36,101 nt of DNA from DATGQT01 sp033720695 (GCA_033720695.1 JAWWCA010000005.1:1-36101); one strand, 5' to 3'. Counted from the first letter of the stretch, positions 7,955-16,880 are shown. A program made the numbers and translations. The notes: generated from the sequence alone by a model not told the origin.

Positions 7955-8316
7955 CGGCCGACGAGACGGAGGGCGTCGCGGCCGTATCGGGGCGGGAGAG
8001 CCTCGATCGGACCGCTCTGGGTGTGGAGACGCGATTAAGACCGGCGGTGCGGTCGCGGGCCGCGGAAGCGCTGCGAGCCTGGAGAGACGCCTGCGCATGC
8101 GCCGTTTGGCGTCACCGTATGCGGCCCCGGCTGCGAGGGGGCTCCGAGCACCGAGGAGGGTGCAGGGGGTCCGGTTAGGGGAGGCTGAGCGGGTCTGCGG
8201 CCCCGCCGAGGCGGCGAACCCCGGGCCGCCGGATTGCCCTGGCGGGCGGCCCCGCGGCAGCCGTAGGTTCGGCTCCGCCGAGAGGGCAGCGGAGGGCGCA
8301 GGGACGCCAGATTACC
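7955..8316. other. non-coding gap between tst and TonB receptor promoter
   Basis: No reading frame here has a recognisable protein: the open frames are R/G/P-rich shadows. Several short GC-rich inverted repeats occur, as expected by chance at this composition. I saw no tRNA, rRNA or CRISPR-like pattern. Confidence 0.5.
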
Positions 8317-8346
8317 TTGACTCTTCCGCGAACGCCCGGCTATATT
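8317..8346 (+). promoter_or_regulatory. promoter of the TonB receptor operon
   Basis: TTGACT (8317-8322), an 18-bp spacer, then TATATT (8341-8346) followed by CG. This is a good sigma-70-type match and also fits the Bacteroidota pattern of TTG followed by TAnnTTTG (here TATATTCG). Transcription would start near 8354, giving a leader of roughly 290 nt. Confidence 0.65.
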
Positions 8347-8363
8347 CGGCCCGCGTGTCACCA

Positions 8364-8378
8364 TTAACGCACCGTTAA
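8364..8378. promoter_or_regulatory. perfect palindrome TTAACG-CAC-CGTTAA, candidate operator
   Basis: A 15-bp perfect inverted repeat with a 3-bp centre begins 17 bp after the -10 element, just downstream of the expected transcription start. It is AT-rich in a GC-rich setting, which makes chance less likely. A repressor dimer bound here could block the operon. I do not recognise the factor. Confidence 0.45.
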
Positions 8379-8635
8379 GCCCCCCGACGCTCGCACTTGC
8401 TACCCTTCGCCCCGCACTCGTCTCCCGCGCCTGTAGCGGGACGTGCGCCCTCCGGTGGGGAGGCGCTCCGGGTGCATCCGTGGAGGGCAGACGCTGAGGC
8501 CTGAGGGGAGCCCGTCCCGTGGATCTGCCTGGATCCGCCCCCGACCGACCCCTGGTGCCGCACGCGCATCCATTACGCATCTCACCACCACGCCGCGCTA
8601 CCCACATGCGGCTGGCACTACCACACCACCATCTC
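8379..8635 (+). other. long GC-rich leader of the TonB receptor operon
   Basis: About 260 nt of transcribed leader precede the Shine-Dalgarno site. It contains small hairpins such as TCCCGC (8423-8428) with GCGGGA (8436-8441). I looked for cobalamin, TPP and SAM riboswitch signatures and recognised none. No convincing small ORF is present. Confidence 0.4.
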
Positions 8636-8646
8636 GGAGGTAGCAC

Positions 8647-11600
8647 ATGTTCCGCAAACTGAGTACGACTGTACTCCTCCTGCTGCTCGGTACGCCCCTC
8701 GTGGCGCTGGCGCAGGGCACCGGCACGCTGGCCGGCCGCGTCACCGACGCGGACACCGGCGAAGGCCTGCCCGGCGCCAACGTCATCGTCGAAGGGACGC
8801 AGCTCGGCGCCGCGACTGACCTCGACGGCAACTACCGCATCATCGGCATCCCCGTCGGGGAGTACGATGTGACGTCCCGGTTCGTCGGGTTCGAGGAAGA
8901 GACCGTCGCCGACGTCCAGATCAGTTCGGGCTACACGACCCAGCAAGACTTCGACCTCTCCTCGGGCGTCGTGCTCGACGAGATCGAGATCGTCTACGAG
9001 CGCCCGATCATCCAGCGCGACGCCATCGGCGCTCCGCGCGTGGTCACCGGCGAGGAGATCCAGAACCTCCCCGTCCGTGGCGTCTCGAACGTGGCGGCCC
9101 TCCAGGGCGGCGTCGTCTCGGCGGAGGGGTCTGAGGACCTCAACATCCGCGGCGGCCGCGAGCAGGAGGTGCAGTACTACGTAGACGGCGTGAAGGTGAC
9201 GAACGAGCTCCTCGGCGTCAACCAGTCGGCGATCCAGGAGCAGGAGATGCTGCTCGGTACGATCCCGGCCCGCTACGGCGACGTCCAGAGCGGCGTGATC
9301 TCGATCACGACGAAGTCGGGCAGCCCCGAGTTCTTCGGCTCGGCCGAGGTGGTCACGAGCGAGGTGCTCGACGCGTACGGCTACAACCTCGCCACGCTCG
9401 CCGTCGGCGGCCCGCTCGTCCCCGGCAGCGTCAGCTTCTTCCTCTCCGGCGAGGGCCTCTTCCAGTCGGACAGCAGCCCGTTCGCCATCGAGACCTTCCG
9501 GCTCAGCGACGAGGCGTTCGCCAACCTCCAGGCCAACCCGCAGCTGCTCCAGCTCACGAATGCGGACGGCGACCTGGCGTACATCCCGTTCCCGTACGAG
9601 GCCGTGCAGGCGGGGATCGACGCGGACGGCTCGTTCACCGAGAACGACCTCGTCGCGCTCGTCGCCGACGACATCCCGGAGGGCTTCTCGCTCGCCAGCG
9701 CCTCCCCGATCGGGGCCGCGGAGACCTTCACCGCGGAGGACTTCGAGCTCGACAGCGCCAAGGACGACCCGCTCTCGCAGCTCACGTTCAACGGCAACCT
9801 CAACTTCAACTTCACGAGCGCGCTCAGCCTCCGCCTCGGCGGCGGCTACACCACGCGTGACACCGAGAGCTGGAGCTTCTACAACTCGCTCTACAACCGC
9901 GACCGGTTCTACAACCGCGAGCGCGACAGCTGGCGCGTCTACGGCACGTTCCGGCAGCGCGTCTCCGACAACGCGTTCTACCAGCTCCAGGCGGAGTACC
10001 AGGACGACCGGTTCACGCTCTACCCGGAGGGCTTCTCCAACAACGTGGAGGACGCGCTCTTCTACGGCGACGTGAACCACCCGTACAACGAGCTCGCCTC
10101 GCGGTACTTCACGTTCACGAATGGGGAGTTCCAGCGTCAGTTCCCCAACGACGGCAACGCCCTCGTTGGTGAGCAGGTCGCCAACTTCACCTTCTTCGTG
10201 CCCGGCAACCCCTCGCCGTCGTCCGGCGGCGGCTCGGGCGTCTTCTTCCAGCAGTCCCACGACAACACCCTCCGCTTCTCGGGCAGCGCCACGACGCAGC
10301 TCGACGTGCACCAGCTCGAGTTCGGCGGCGAGTTCCAGCAGGACACCCGCCGGTTCTACTCCCTCTCCGGGCTCGGCCTCGCGCGCTACTTTGACGACCG
10401 CGAGTTCGACGGCGACGGGAACGTGATCCCCGGCACGGGCCCTGAGCTGGGCCGGGAGGAGGGCTATAGCTCCTACGCCGAGCTCCCGTTCAACGCCTTC
10501 GACCCGCGCGTGACCTACTACGGCTACGACTTCCGCGGCCTCAACGAGGTGGACGACGAGAACATCGACGCCTTCCTCAACATCGTGGACGACGCGACGG
10601 GCGCACGCGAGAACTCCAACATCGCGCCCTACGAGCCGATCTACTACGCCGGCTACATCCAGGACAAGATCGAATTCCGCGATCTCGTCATCAACCTCGG
10701 CCTGCGCGTCGACGTGTTCGACAACAACACGCTCGTGCTCCGGGATATCTTCGCGGCCAAGCCGGTCCTCCGCGCCGGCGACCTCGACTCGGCGCCCTCG
10801 GGCATCGAGAGCGACTTCGCCGTCTACTTCAACAACGAAGGCGACGTCGTCGGCTACCGCGACCTCGACGGCAACTTCTTCGGCCCCGAGGGCGAGCCCA
10901 GCACGCAGCAGATCGTGGCCGAGCAGGACGCCGGCGCCATGCAGGTGATCGAGGGCGCCCCCGTCACGGACGCGTTCGAGGAGTACGACCCGCAGGTGAC
11001 CGTGATGCCGCGCGTGGGCGTGAGCTTCCCCGTCACCGACCAGGCGCTCTTCTTCGCGAGCTACAACGTGACGAGCCAGCGCCCCACCGAGCGGGCCTTC
11101 ACGACGTTCCGCACCTTCGTCGAGCTCGAGTCGGCGCAGGGCTCGCGGACGAACAACCCGAGCCTCGAGCCGGAGCGGACGACGCAGTATGAGCTCGGCT
11201 TCCGCCAGCGCATCGGCGAGCGCGCCGCGCTCACGCTCTCCGGCTTCTACCGGACGCAGGAGAACAAGATCTCGAACCGCCGCCTCGACGGGGGGCTCCC
11301 CACCTACGGGACCTACCTCAACGCCGACTTCACCACCACGAAGGGCGCCGAGGTCGGCTTCGAGCTCCGCCGCACGAACAACCTCGCCGTCAACGCGAAC
11401 TACACCCTCTCGTTCGCGCAGGGCACCGGCTCCGACGCCAACGCGACGGCCGTGATCGTGTGGCGCGGGGAGTACTTCCCGCAGTTCATCAGCCCCGCGG
11501 ACTTCGACCAGCGCCACACCGCCAACCTCTCGCTCGACTACCGCTTCGGTGCGGACGAGGGGCCGATGGTCGGTGGCACGCGCCTGCTCGAGAACTTCGG

Positions 11601-12144
11601 GGTCAACGTGCTCGCCGTCTACGGCAGCGGGCGGACCTACACCCCGCTCGTGGGGTCCCAGTTCAGCGTGAACGACTCGTTCACGGCCCCGGCGGCCGGC
11701 ACCATCAACGGCTCCACGCTCCCGGCCACCTACCGCGTGGACCTCAAGCTCGACCGCAGCTTCGACCTCGGCTTCGCCGGGTCCAGCCTCAAGGCCTACC
11801 TCTGGGTCCAGAACCTGTTCGACACGGACAACGTGCTGGCGGTCTACCGGGCCACCGGCCTCGCCAACACGGACAGCTACCTGGAGACGCCGGGTGGCGA
11901 GTCGTTCCTCGAGAACGCCCTCGACCCCAACGGTGCTGCCTTCAACTACAGCACCTTCGTGGCCTCGCCGGTCAACGTCGGCGGGTTCCACACCTCGAGT
12001 GGCGGCCTCATGTACGGCCAGCCGCGGCAGATCCGCCTCGGCCTCCTCTTCAACTGCTCGAGTGGCTCCCCGGCGCCGGGCTCCCCACCAGGGGCCCGGC
12101 GCCGGCCGCCTCACTCCACCGCACGTTCACACCACTGGAGATAG
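8647..12144 (+). CDS. TonB-dependent outer membrane receptor
   Basis: 1165 residues. A strong Shine-Dalgarno site GGAGGT (8636-8641) lies 5 bp before the ATG. The signal peptide (MFRKLSTTVLLLLLGTPLVALAQ) is followed by a carboxypeptidase-regulatory-like domain (about 24-115; GRVTDADTGEGLPGANVIVEG, DLDGNYRIIGIPVGEY), then a plug domain (about 120-235; NIRGGREQEVQYYVDGVKV, GDVQSGVISITTKSG) and a long 22-strand-type barrel. This is the SusC-like or Oar-like class that imports or binds large substrates using TonB energy. The barrel seems to end at QIRLGLLFN, after which about 28 residues rich in S, P, R and H continue to the stop, across a strong hairpin. It leads an operon with a large secreted protein and a PorV-like barrel. 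The substrate is unknown. Confidence 0.88.
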   Translation: MFRKLSTTVLLLLLGTPLVALAQGTGTLAGRVTDADTGEGLPGANVIVEGTQLGAATDLDGNYRIIGIPVGEYDVTSRFVGFEEETVADVQISSGYTTQQDFDLSSGVVLDEIEIVYERPIIQRDAIGAPRVVTGEEIQNLPVRGVSNVAALQGGVVSAEGSEDLNIRGGREQEVQYYVDGVKVTNELLGVNQSAIQEQEMLLGTIPARYGDVQSGVISITTKSGSPEFFGSAEVVTSEVLDAYGYNLATLAVGGPLVPGSVSFFLSGEGLFQSDSSPFAIETFRLSDEAFANLQANPQLLQLTNADGDLAYIPFPYEAVQAGIDADGSFTENDLVALVADDIPEGFSLASASPIGAAETFTAEDFELDSAKDDPLSQLTFNGNLNFNFTSALSLRLGGGYTTRDTESWSFYNSLYNRDRFYNRERDSWRVYGTFRQRVSDNAFYQLQAEYQDDRFTLYPEGFSNNVEDALFYGDVNHPYNELASRYFTFTNGEFQRQFPNDGNALVGEQVANFTFFVPGNPSPSSGGGSGVFFQQSHDNTLRFSGSATTQLDVHQLEFGGEFQQDTRRFYSLSGLGLARYFDDREFDGDGNVIPGTGPELGREEGYSSYAELPFNAFDPRVTYYGYDFRGLNEVDDENIDAFLNIVDDATGARENSNIAPYEPIYYAGYIQDKIEFRDLVINLGLRVDVFDNNTLVLRDIFAAKPVLRAGDLDSAPSGIESDFAVYFNNEGDVVGYRDLDGNFFGPEGEPSTQQIVAEQDAGAMQVIEGAPVTDAFEEYDPQVTVMPRVGVSFPVTDQALFFASYNVTSQRPTERAFTTFRTFVELESAQGSRTNNPSLEPERTTQYELGFRQRIGERAALTLSGFYRTQENKISNRRLDGGLPTYGTYLNADFTTTKGAEVGFELRRTNNLAVNANYTLSFAQGTGSDANATAVIVWRGEYFPQFISPADFDQRHTANLSLDYRFGADEGPMVGGTRLLENFGVNVLAVYGSGRTYTPLVGSQFSVNDSFTAPAAGTINGSTLPATYRVDLKLDRSFDLGFAGSSLKAYLWVQNLFDTDNVLAVYRATGLANTDSYLETPGGESFLENALDPNGAAFNYSTFVASPVNVGGFHTSSGGLMYGQPRQIRLGLLFNCSSGSPAPGSPPGARRRPPHSTARSHHWR
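12070..12105 (+). other. strong hairpin inside the 3' end of the receptor gene
   Basis: CCGGCGCCGGGC (12070-12081) pairs perfectly with GCCCGGCGCCGG (12094-12105) over a 12-nt loop. It lies within the last 75 bases of the reading frame, upstream of the next gene. It could be an attenuator or a stabilising 3' stem that sets different amounts of receptor and downstream proteins. Confidence 0.5.
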
Positions 12145-12149
12145 CTAGC

Positions 12150-15100
12150 ATGCGAACGCCTCGCACATTCCTGCTCGTCCTGCTGGTGCTCGGTCTGACC
12201 GGTTTCTCGCCCGACAAGGATCGGGATAGAGACCGCGACCGCGGCGCCCAGCGCACCGCGACGGAGTCGCCCCGCTTCGGGAACGACGGGCCCACGCCCG
12301 GCTCCTGCGAGCTCGGGACCGCCGCGAAGGACCTCGACGTCAACCGCGTCCAGGCCCGCGCCTTCAACACCGGCAGCCTCTTCTTCGGCGCCACCGCCGA
12401 AGCCATCTACCTCGTCCCGAAGTCCTCCGGCACCTCGGCCATCTTCGCCTCCGGCATCTGGATCGGCGGCATGCGCGATGGCCAGCTCACCGGTGCCGGC
12501 TCTCGGTACGACAACTTCGAGTTCTGGCCTGGCCCGCTCGACCCGAGCACCGGCCGCCCCGTTAACCCCTCGAACTGCGCCACCTTCGACCGCATCTTCA
12601 AGGTCTCGGGCAGTGACATCGACGACGTCGAAGCCGGCGCGCCGATCAGCGACTACCCCGACCTCCAGGACTGGCCCGCCGACCTCGGCGCCCCCGTCCT
12701 GGCCGCCCCGGGCAACAACGTCGACGACGACAATGACGGCCTCATCGACGAGGGCGAGGACGAGATCGACAACGACGGCGACGGCCTCATCGACGAGCGC
12801 GACGAGAAGGAGCGCCGCGTCGACGGCGGCTACGACTTCGCCGCGGGCGACCGCCCCGACATCATCGGCGACCAGTCGCTGTGGTGGATCATGAACGACG
12901 TCGGCAACCAGCACGACGAGTGGAACACGCCGCCCGTCGGCGTCGAGGTCCGCGTGCAGATGTTCGCCTTCGACCGGGACAACCCGCTCGGCGACGTCAC
13001 CTTCTACAAGTACACCGTCGTGTACTATGGGAACGGGCCCGGCACCGCCCCGCTCATGGACACCTACCTCTCGGTGTTCTCCGACCCCGACCTCGGGAAC
13101 GCGGCCGACGACCTCGTCGGGAGCGACACCACGCTCAGCCTCGGCTACGTCTACAACGCCACGAACATCGACAGCGGCCCCACCGGCTACGGCGTCGCGC
13201 CGCCGGCCGTCGGGTACGACTTCTTCCAGGGCCCGATCGTCGACGGCGACACCCTCGGCCTGACGCGGTTCTCCTACTTCATCAACGGTGGCCCTCCGGG
13301 CACGAGCGACCCGCTCACCGGCACGGAGTACTACAACGTGATGCAGGGCATCTGGACCAACGGCCTCCCGATGGTCGAGTGCGGCATCGGCATCAACTGC
13401 GCCGGTGACGTCACGGTGTTCGCCTTCCCGGGGGACCCCGTCGCCCGCGACTTCTGGAGCGAGGTGTCGGTGGGCAACTCCGGCGGTGACCGCCGCCTCG
13501 TCGTGACCACCGGCCCGTTCGAGCTGAACTACGGCGAGCAGCAGGACATCGTCTTCGGCATCGTCTACGGCCGGGGCAACAGCAACCTCAGCTCCATCTC
13601 GGCCCTCCGCGCCAACGACATCGTGGCGCAGAGCGCCTACGACGCCGACTTCGAGGTGCCCGAGCCGCCGCCGGCGCCCGAGCCGTGCGACGCGCTCAGC
13701 CCGCGCCTCCAGCCGGGCAGCGGCGACTGCCTCGAGTCCGTCGAGCTCGATGGCGAGGTCACGCTCGTGTGGGGCTACCCCGAGTCGAGCGAGAACTTTC
13801 TGGGGCTGTTCGAGGACCTCGGCTACGAGTTCGAGGGCTTCAACGTCTACCAGTACCCGACCTCGCAGTACAACCAGAACGAGCGCGTCCGCGTCGCCAC
13901 GTTCGACAAGATCAACGGCATCTTCCAGGTCAACAACCTCGTGTTCGACCTCGACGTCGGTGACATCGTCCAGCGGCCGGCCGCCTTCGGGTCCGATAGC
14001 GGGCTGCAGTACTTCTACCAGCCGGAAGGGGACAACATCAACGGCGGTGAGCTGATCAACTACCAGGACTACTTCTTCGCGGTCTCCGCCTACGCGGTGA
14101 ACGAGGAGGCGCCCCTGGAGCGGGTCATCGAGAGCTCGCCGACGTTCATCACCGTCCGCCCCTCGGGCATCGACGCCTCCGGCAACGCGACGCAGACGGA
14201 GGTGGGCCAGGTGCTCACCGCCGAGCGGATCGGCGGCGAGGGCATCGGTGAGGCCTCGGCCATCGTCGTGGACCCGACCCGGATCTCCGGCGACTCCTAC
14301 ACCGTCACGATCCAGACCGTGGAGGTCGGCGATACGTCGGTCAACACGTTCATCATCCGGCGCGGCGGCGAGGTCATCTTCGACGGCGTCCAGACCATCG
14401 AGGAGGACGGCCTCATCGTCCCGGCCATCCCGATCACGAGCCTCTCGGAGGCCCAGGCCCTCGAAGAGGCCAGCGGCCTCCAGGTCTTCACCGGCCAGCT
14501 CGTCCTCGACGGTCTCCAGTTCGTCAACGCCTTCTTCCCGGGCGTCGTCGAAGACGCCGACGGCGTCCCGGACTTCTCCGGCGACGGCAACGCCATCGTC
14601 GAGGTGGCCTACCCGGGCGTCGACGACGTGTGCGCGGGTGCGGCCGCCGATCCCGGCTGCGCCAACTTCCCCGGCAACACGGTGTGGCACGACCTCAACT
14701 CCACGGGGTCCTACTACGTCTCGGCCGGCGGTGGCACGGGCGGTCTCGACCGCCTCAGCCGCTACATCGAGGCGGCGGTCCCGGAGGACTTCGAGATCCG
14801 CTTCACCGAGGAGTGCGCGACGGAGGGCAGCTGCTACGGCGCCTACGGGTTCCTGGGCGAAGTCCTGATCGTCTCCGTGCCGTTCGAGCTGTGGAACCTC
14901 GGGACCGAGGACGACGACAGCGACGACGTCCGGATGATCCCGTTCCTCAACAACAACGGGGATCCCCTCCTCAACTGGGAGGACCAGTTCACGGGCGTCG
15001 ACCCGTGGCCTGGCAGCACTACGTACTGCGCCGAGGGCTGCCCGATCACGGACTGGATCTACTGGATGCAGCCGGACCGCCCGAACGGCTACGAGCTCTT

Positions 15101-15794
15101 CAACCAAGCGGCTCGTGATTTCGGTGGTGCCGGGGCCGTCTACGACCCCACCGCCGACGGCGACGACCTGATCGACCAAGATCCGTTCAACGGAGGGGAC
15201 TGCCCGTCGCAGGGGTTCTACGTGAACCGCTGCTACGACAACCAGGACTTCATCAACAACCCTGGAGGTAGCTCCTTCATCTACCCGATCGGGCGGATGG
15301 TCTACGCCGATGCCAACGGTGACGGCATGACGCCGCCGGTCGGTACCGTGGACCGCCTCATCACGACGCCGAAGGGCGAGGTTCTCCTGGACGGGGACCA
15401 GTTCCGCTTCGACACCTCGGACCTCGTGCTCGTCCCGAGCGACCAGGCCGCCGTGGAGGAGGCGCTCGACCTCATCGGCGTGGTGCCGAACCCGTACCTC
15501 GGCCGCTCGCTCTACGAGACCGGGCCGCTGGACCGGCGCGTCCGCTTCATCAACCTGCCGCCGCAGGTGACGATCCGGATCTACACCGTCTCCGGCACCC
15601 TCATTCGGGAGCTGTTCAAGGATGGGGCCTCGCGCTCCCTCGACTGGGACCTCACGACGTTCAACAACCTCCCCGTGGCCAGCGGCATGTACCTCGTGCA
15701 CGTCGACGCCCGGGACGAGACTGGAACGGCGATCGGTGAGCGCATCCTGAAGCTCGGCGTCGTCAACCGTCAGATCGACGTCGACGTCTTCTAA
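12150..15794 (+). CDS. large secreted protein with T9SS-like C-terminal domain
   Basis: 1214 residues from the ATG at 12150, with GGAG 9 bp upstream and only 5 bp after the receptor stop. A signal peptide (MRTPRTFLLVLLVLGLTGFS) is followed by a short DR repeat (DKDRDRDRDRD). Residues about 192-220 hold DxDxDG-type loops (DDDNDGLIDEGED, DNDGDGLIDERDE) of the thrombospondin type 3/EF-like calcium-binding kind. The middle is beta-rich and aromatic, with segments such as YPESSENF and GFNVYQYP that suggest fibronectin III-like modules. The last 100 residues (VVPNPYLGRS, VRFINLPPQVTIRIYTVSGTLIREL, LPVASGMYLVHVDA, ILKLGVV) resemble a FlgD-like/T9SS type A domain. Probably exported to the surface and working with the receptor. 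No enzyme motif was recognised. Confidence 0.78.
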   Translation: MRTPRTFLLVLLVLGLTGFSPDKDRDRDRDRGAQRTATESPRFGNDGPTPGSCELGTAAKDLDVNRVQARAFNTGSLFFGATAEAIYLVPKSSGTSAIFASGIWIGGMRDGQLTGAGSRYDNFEFWPGPLDPSTGRPVNPSNCATFDRIFKVSGSDIDDVEAGAPISDYPDLQDWPADLGAPVLAAPGNNVDDDNDGLIDEGEDEIDNDGDGLIDERDEKERRVDGGYDFAAGDRPDIIGDQSLWWIMNDVGNQHDEWNTPPVGVEVRVQMFAFDRDNPLGDVTFYKYTVVYYGNGPGTAPLMDTYLSVFSDPDLGNAADDLVGSDTTLSLGYVYNATNIDSGPTGYGVAPPAVGYDFFQGPIVDGDTLGLTRFSYFINGGPPGTSDPLTGTEYYNVMQGIWTNGLPMVECGIGINCAGDVTVFAFPGDPVARDFWSEVSVGNSGGDRRLVVTTGPFELNYGEQQDIVFGIVYGRGNSNLSSISALRANDIVAQSAYDADFEVPEPPPAPEPCDALSPRLQPGSGDCLESVELDGEVTLVWGYPESSENFLGLFEDLGYEFEGFNVYQYPTSQYNQNERVRVATFDKINGIFQVNNLVFDLDVGDIVQRPAAFGSDSGLQYFYQPEGDNINGGELINYQDYFFAVSAYAVNEEAPLERVIESSPTFITVRPSGIDASGNATQTEVGQVLTAERIGGEGIGEASAIVVDPTRISGDSYTVTIQTVEVGDTSVNTFIIRRGGEVIFDGVQTIEEDGLIVPAIPITSLSEAQALEEASGLQVFTGQLVLDGLQFVNAFFPGVVEDADGVPDFSGDGNAIVEVAYPGVDDVCAGAAADPGCANFPGNTVWHDLNSTGSYYVSAGGGTGGLDRLSRYIEAAVPEDFEIRFTEECATEGSCYGAYGFLGEVLIVSVPFELWNLGTEDDDSDDVRMIPFLNNNGDPLLNWEDQFTGVDPWPGSTTYCAEGCPITDWIYWMQPDRPNGYELFNQAARDFGGAGAVYDPTADGDDLIDQDPFNGGDCPSQGFYVNRCYDNQDFINNPGGSSFIYPIGRMVYADANGDGMTPPVGTVDRLITTPKGEVLLDGDQFRFDTSDLVLVPSDQAAVEEALDLIGVVPNPYLGRSLYETGPLDRRVRFINLPPQVTIRIYTVSGTLIRELFKDGASRSLDWDLTTFNNLPVASGMYLVHVDARDETGTAIGERILKLGVVNRQIDVDVF

Positions 15795-15842
15795 GCAGCA
15801 CCGTCTGTGCAACCATCTCGAACTCTCAAGAGGACCACCATC

Positions 15843-16880
15843 ATGAGATCACGACTCCTCACCTACAGCGCAGCGGCTGCTTTCCTCCTCGGAATCGGGA
15901 GCCCCGCCGTACAGGCGCAGGGCGATGACCGAGCGGGCACAGCGGCGATGGAAGAGCTGCTCGTCCCGATCACGCCCCGCACCGTCGCGCTGGGGTCCGC
16001 CCTCACCAGCGGGCTCAGCACCATCAGCGGCGTCGAGGCGCTGCAGAGCAACCCTGCCGCGCTCATGGTCAACCCGACCACGAACGCCATGTTCAGCCGC
16101 ACGGAGTACCTCGCCGACATCGGCATCAACTACTTCGGCATCGCGCAGAACTTCGGCAGCAACAACATCGCGCTGACGATCTCCAACTGGGACTACGGGG
16201 ACATCCCGCTCCAGACGGAGAACGACCCGGAGATCACCGCGGGGCTCACCTACGACGCCTCGACGACGGTCGTCGGCCTCAGCTACGCCCGGCAGTTCAC
16301 CGACCGCATCGCGGCCGGGATCACGGCCAAGGCGCTGAACCGGAGCATCTTCACCGTCAACAGCACCGGCGTCGCCTTCGACGCCGGGATGACCTACGTC
16401 GTCGGTGAGACGGGCCTCCGCTTCGGCGTCAGCCTGAAGAACTTCGGGCCGCAGATGGGCTTCGACGGCCTCGGCCTCGACGACTCGGCCGACTCCGACG
16501 GCCCGTCGGGCGACTTCGACGTGCCGGTGCAGATCCGGGACCTCGAGTCCGAGCTCCCGTCGCTGCTCAACTTCGGCGCGGCCTACACCCGCCAGTTCGC
16601 CGGCGACCTCTCGGCCTCGGTCATGGCCAACTTCCGCTCCAACGCGTACGACCTCGATCAGTACGCCGCGGGCGTGGAGCTCGGCTACATGGACCTCATC
16701 TACGCCCGTGCCGGCGTCAACCTGACGGCGGACACTGACATGAGCGCGTGGGAGGTCTGGAACGTCGGTGCTGGCCTGAACCTCGACATGGTCGGGAACG
16801 GGCTCGCCATCGACTATGCCTACCGGCCCTCGGACGTGTTCGGCGGCGTCAACGTGTTCTCGGTCGGCTTCACGCTCTAA
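15843..16880 (+). CDS. PorV/PorQ-family outer membrane beta-barrel protein
   Basis: 345 residues from the ATG at 15843; AGAGGA (15829-15834) is a well-spaced Shine-Dalgarno site and fixes this start over the GTG at 15807. A signal peptide ends near AVQAQG. The start of the mature part (RTVALGSALTSGLSTISGVEALQSNPAAL) is the typical FadL/PorV-like segment, where Asn-Pro-Ala lies after an alternating small-residue strand; repeated amphipathic strands follow and the chain ends in VFSVGFTL, a usual barrel terminus. In T9SS bacteria PorV shuttles cargo from the translocon to the attachment complex, while paralogs serve individual operons. Its place after a T9SS-like cargo suggests a dedicated partner. 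It is the last gene before a strong terminator hairpin. Confidence 0.82.
   Translation: MRSRLLTYSAAAAFLLGIGSPAVQAQGDDRAGTAAMEELLVPITPRTVALGSALTSGLSTISGVEALQSNPAALMVNPTTNAMFSRTEYLADIGINYFGIAQNFGSNNIALTISNWDYGDIPLQTENDPEITAGLTYDASTTVVGLSYARQFTDRIAAGITAKALNRSIFTVNSTGVAFDAGMTYVVGETGLRFGVSLKNFGPQMGFDGLGLDDSADSDGPSGDFDVPVQIRDLESELPSLLNFGAAYTRQFAGDLSASVMANFRSNAYDLDQYAAGVELGYMDLIYARAGVNLTADTDMSAWEVWNVGAGLNLDMVGNGLAIDYAYRPSDVFGGVNVFSVGFTL

Noticed and set aside
7888..8378. Open frames on the plus strand between tst and the TonB receptor promoter
   Set aside because: Composition is R/G/P/A-rich with no domain, and no ribosome-binding site; likely non-coding.
8440..8560. A possible TPP or cobalamin riboswitch in the receptor leader (CGCTGAGGCCTGAG)
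   Set aside because: The conserved boxes of either class are not present, only a loose resemblance to CTGAG.
8035..12114. A very long open frame on the minus strand across the TonB receptor gene
   Set aside because: It is a shadow of the receptor: valine, glutamate and arginine-rich repetitive sequence without any family pattern. High GC makes long antisense frames common.
12111..15812. A 1233-codon minus-strand frame opposite the large secreted protein
   Set aside because: The plus-strand protein has a signal peptide, calcium loops and a sorting domain; the minus frame is a D/V/E/R-rich mirror without motifs.
15807..15842. A GTG start for the PorV-like protein, 12 codons earlier
   Set aside because: It would place charged residues before the signal peptide and cover the Shine-Dalgarno site that serves the ATG at 15843.
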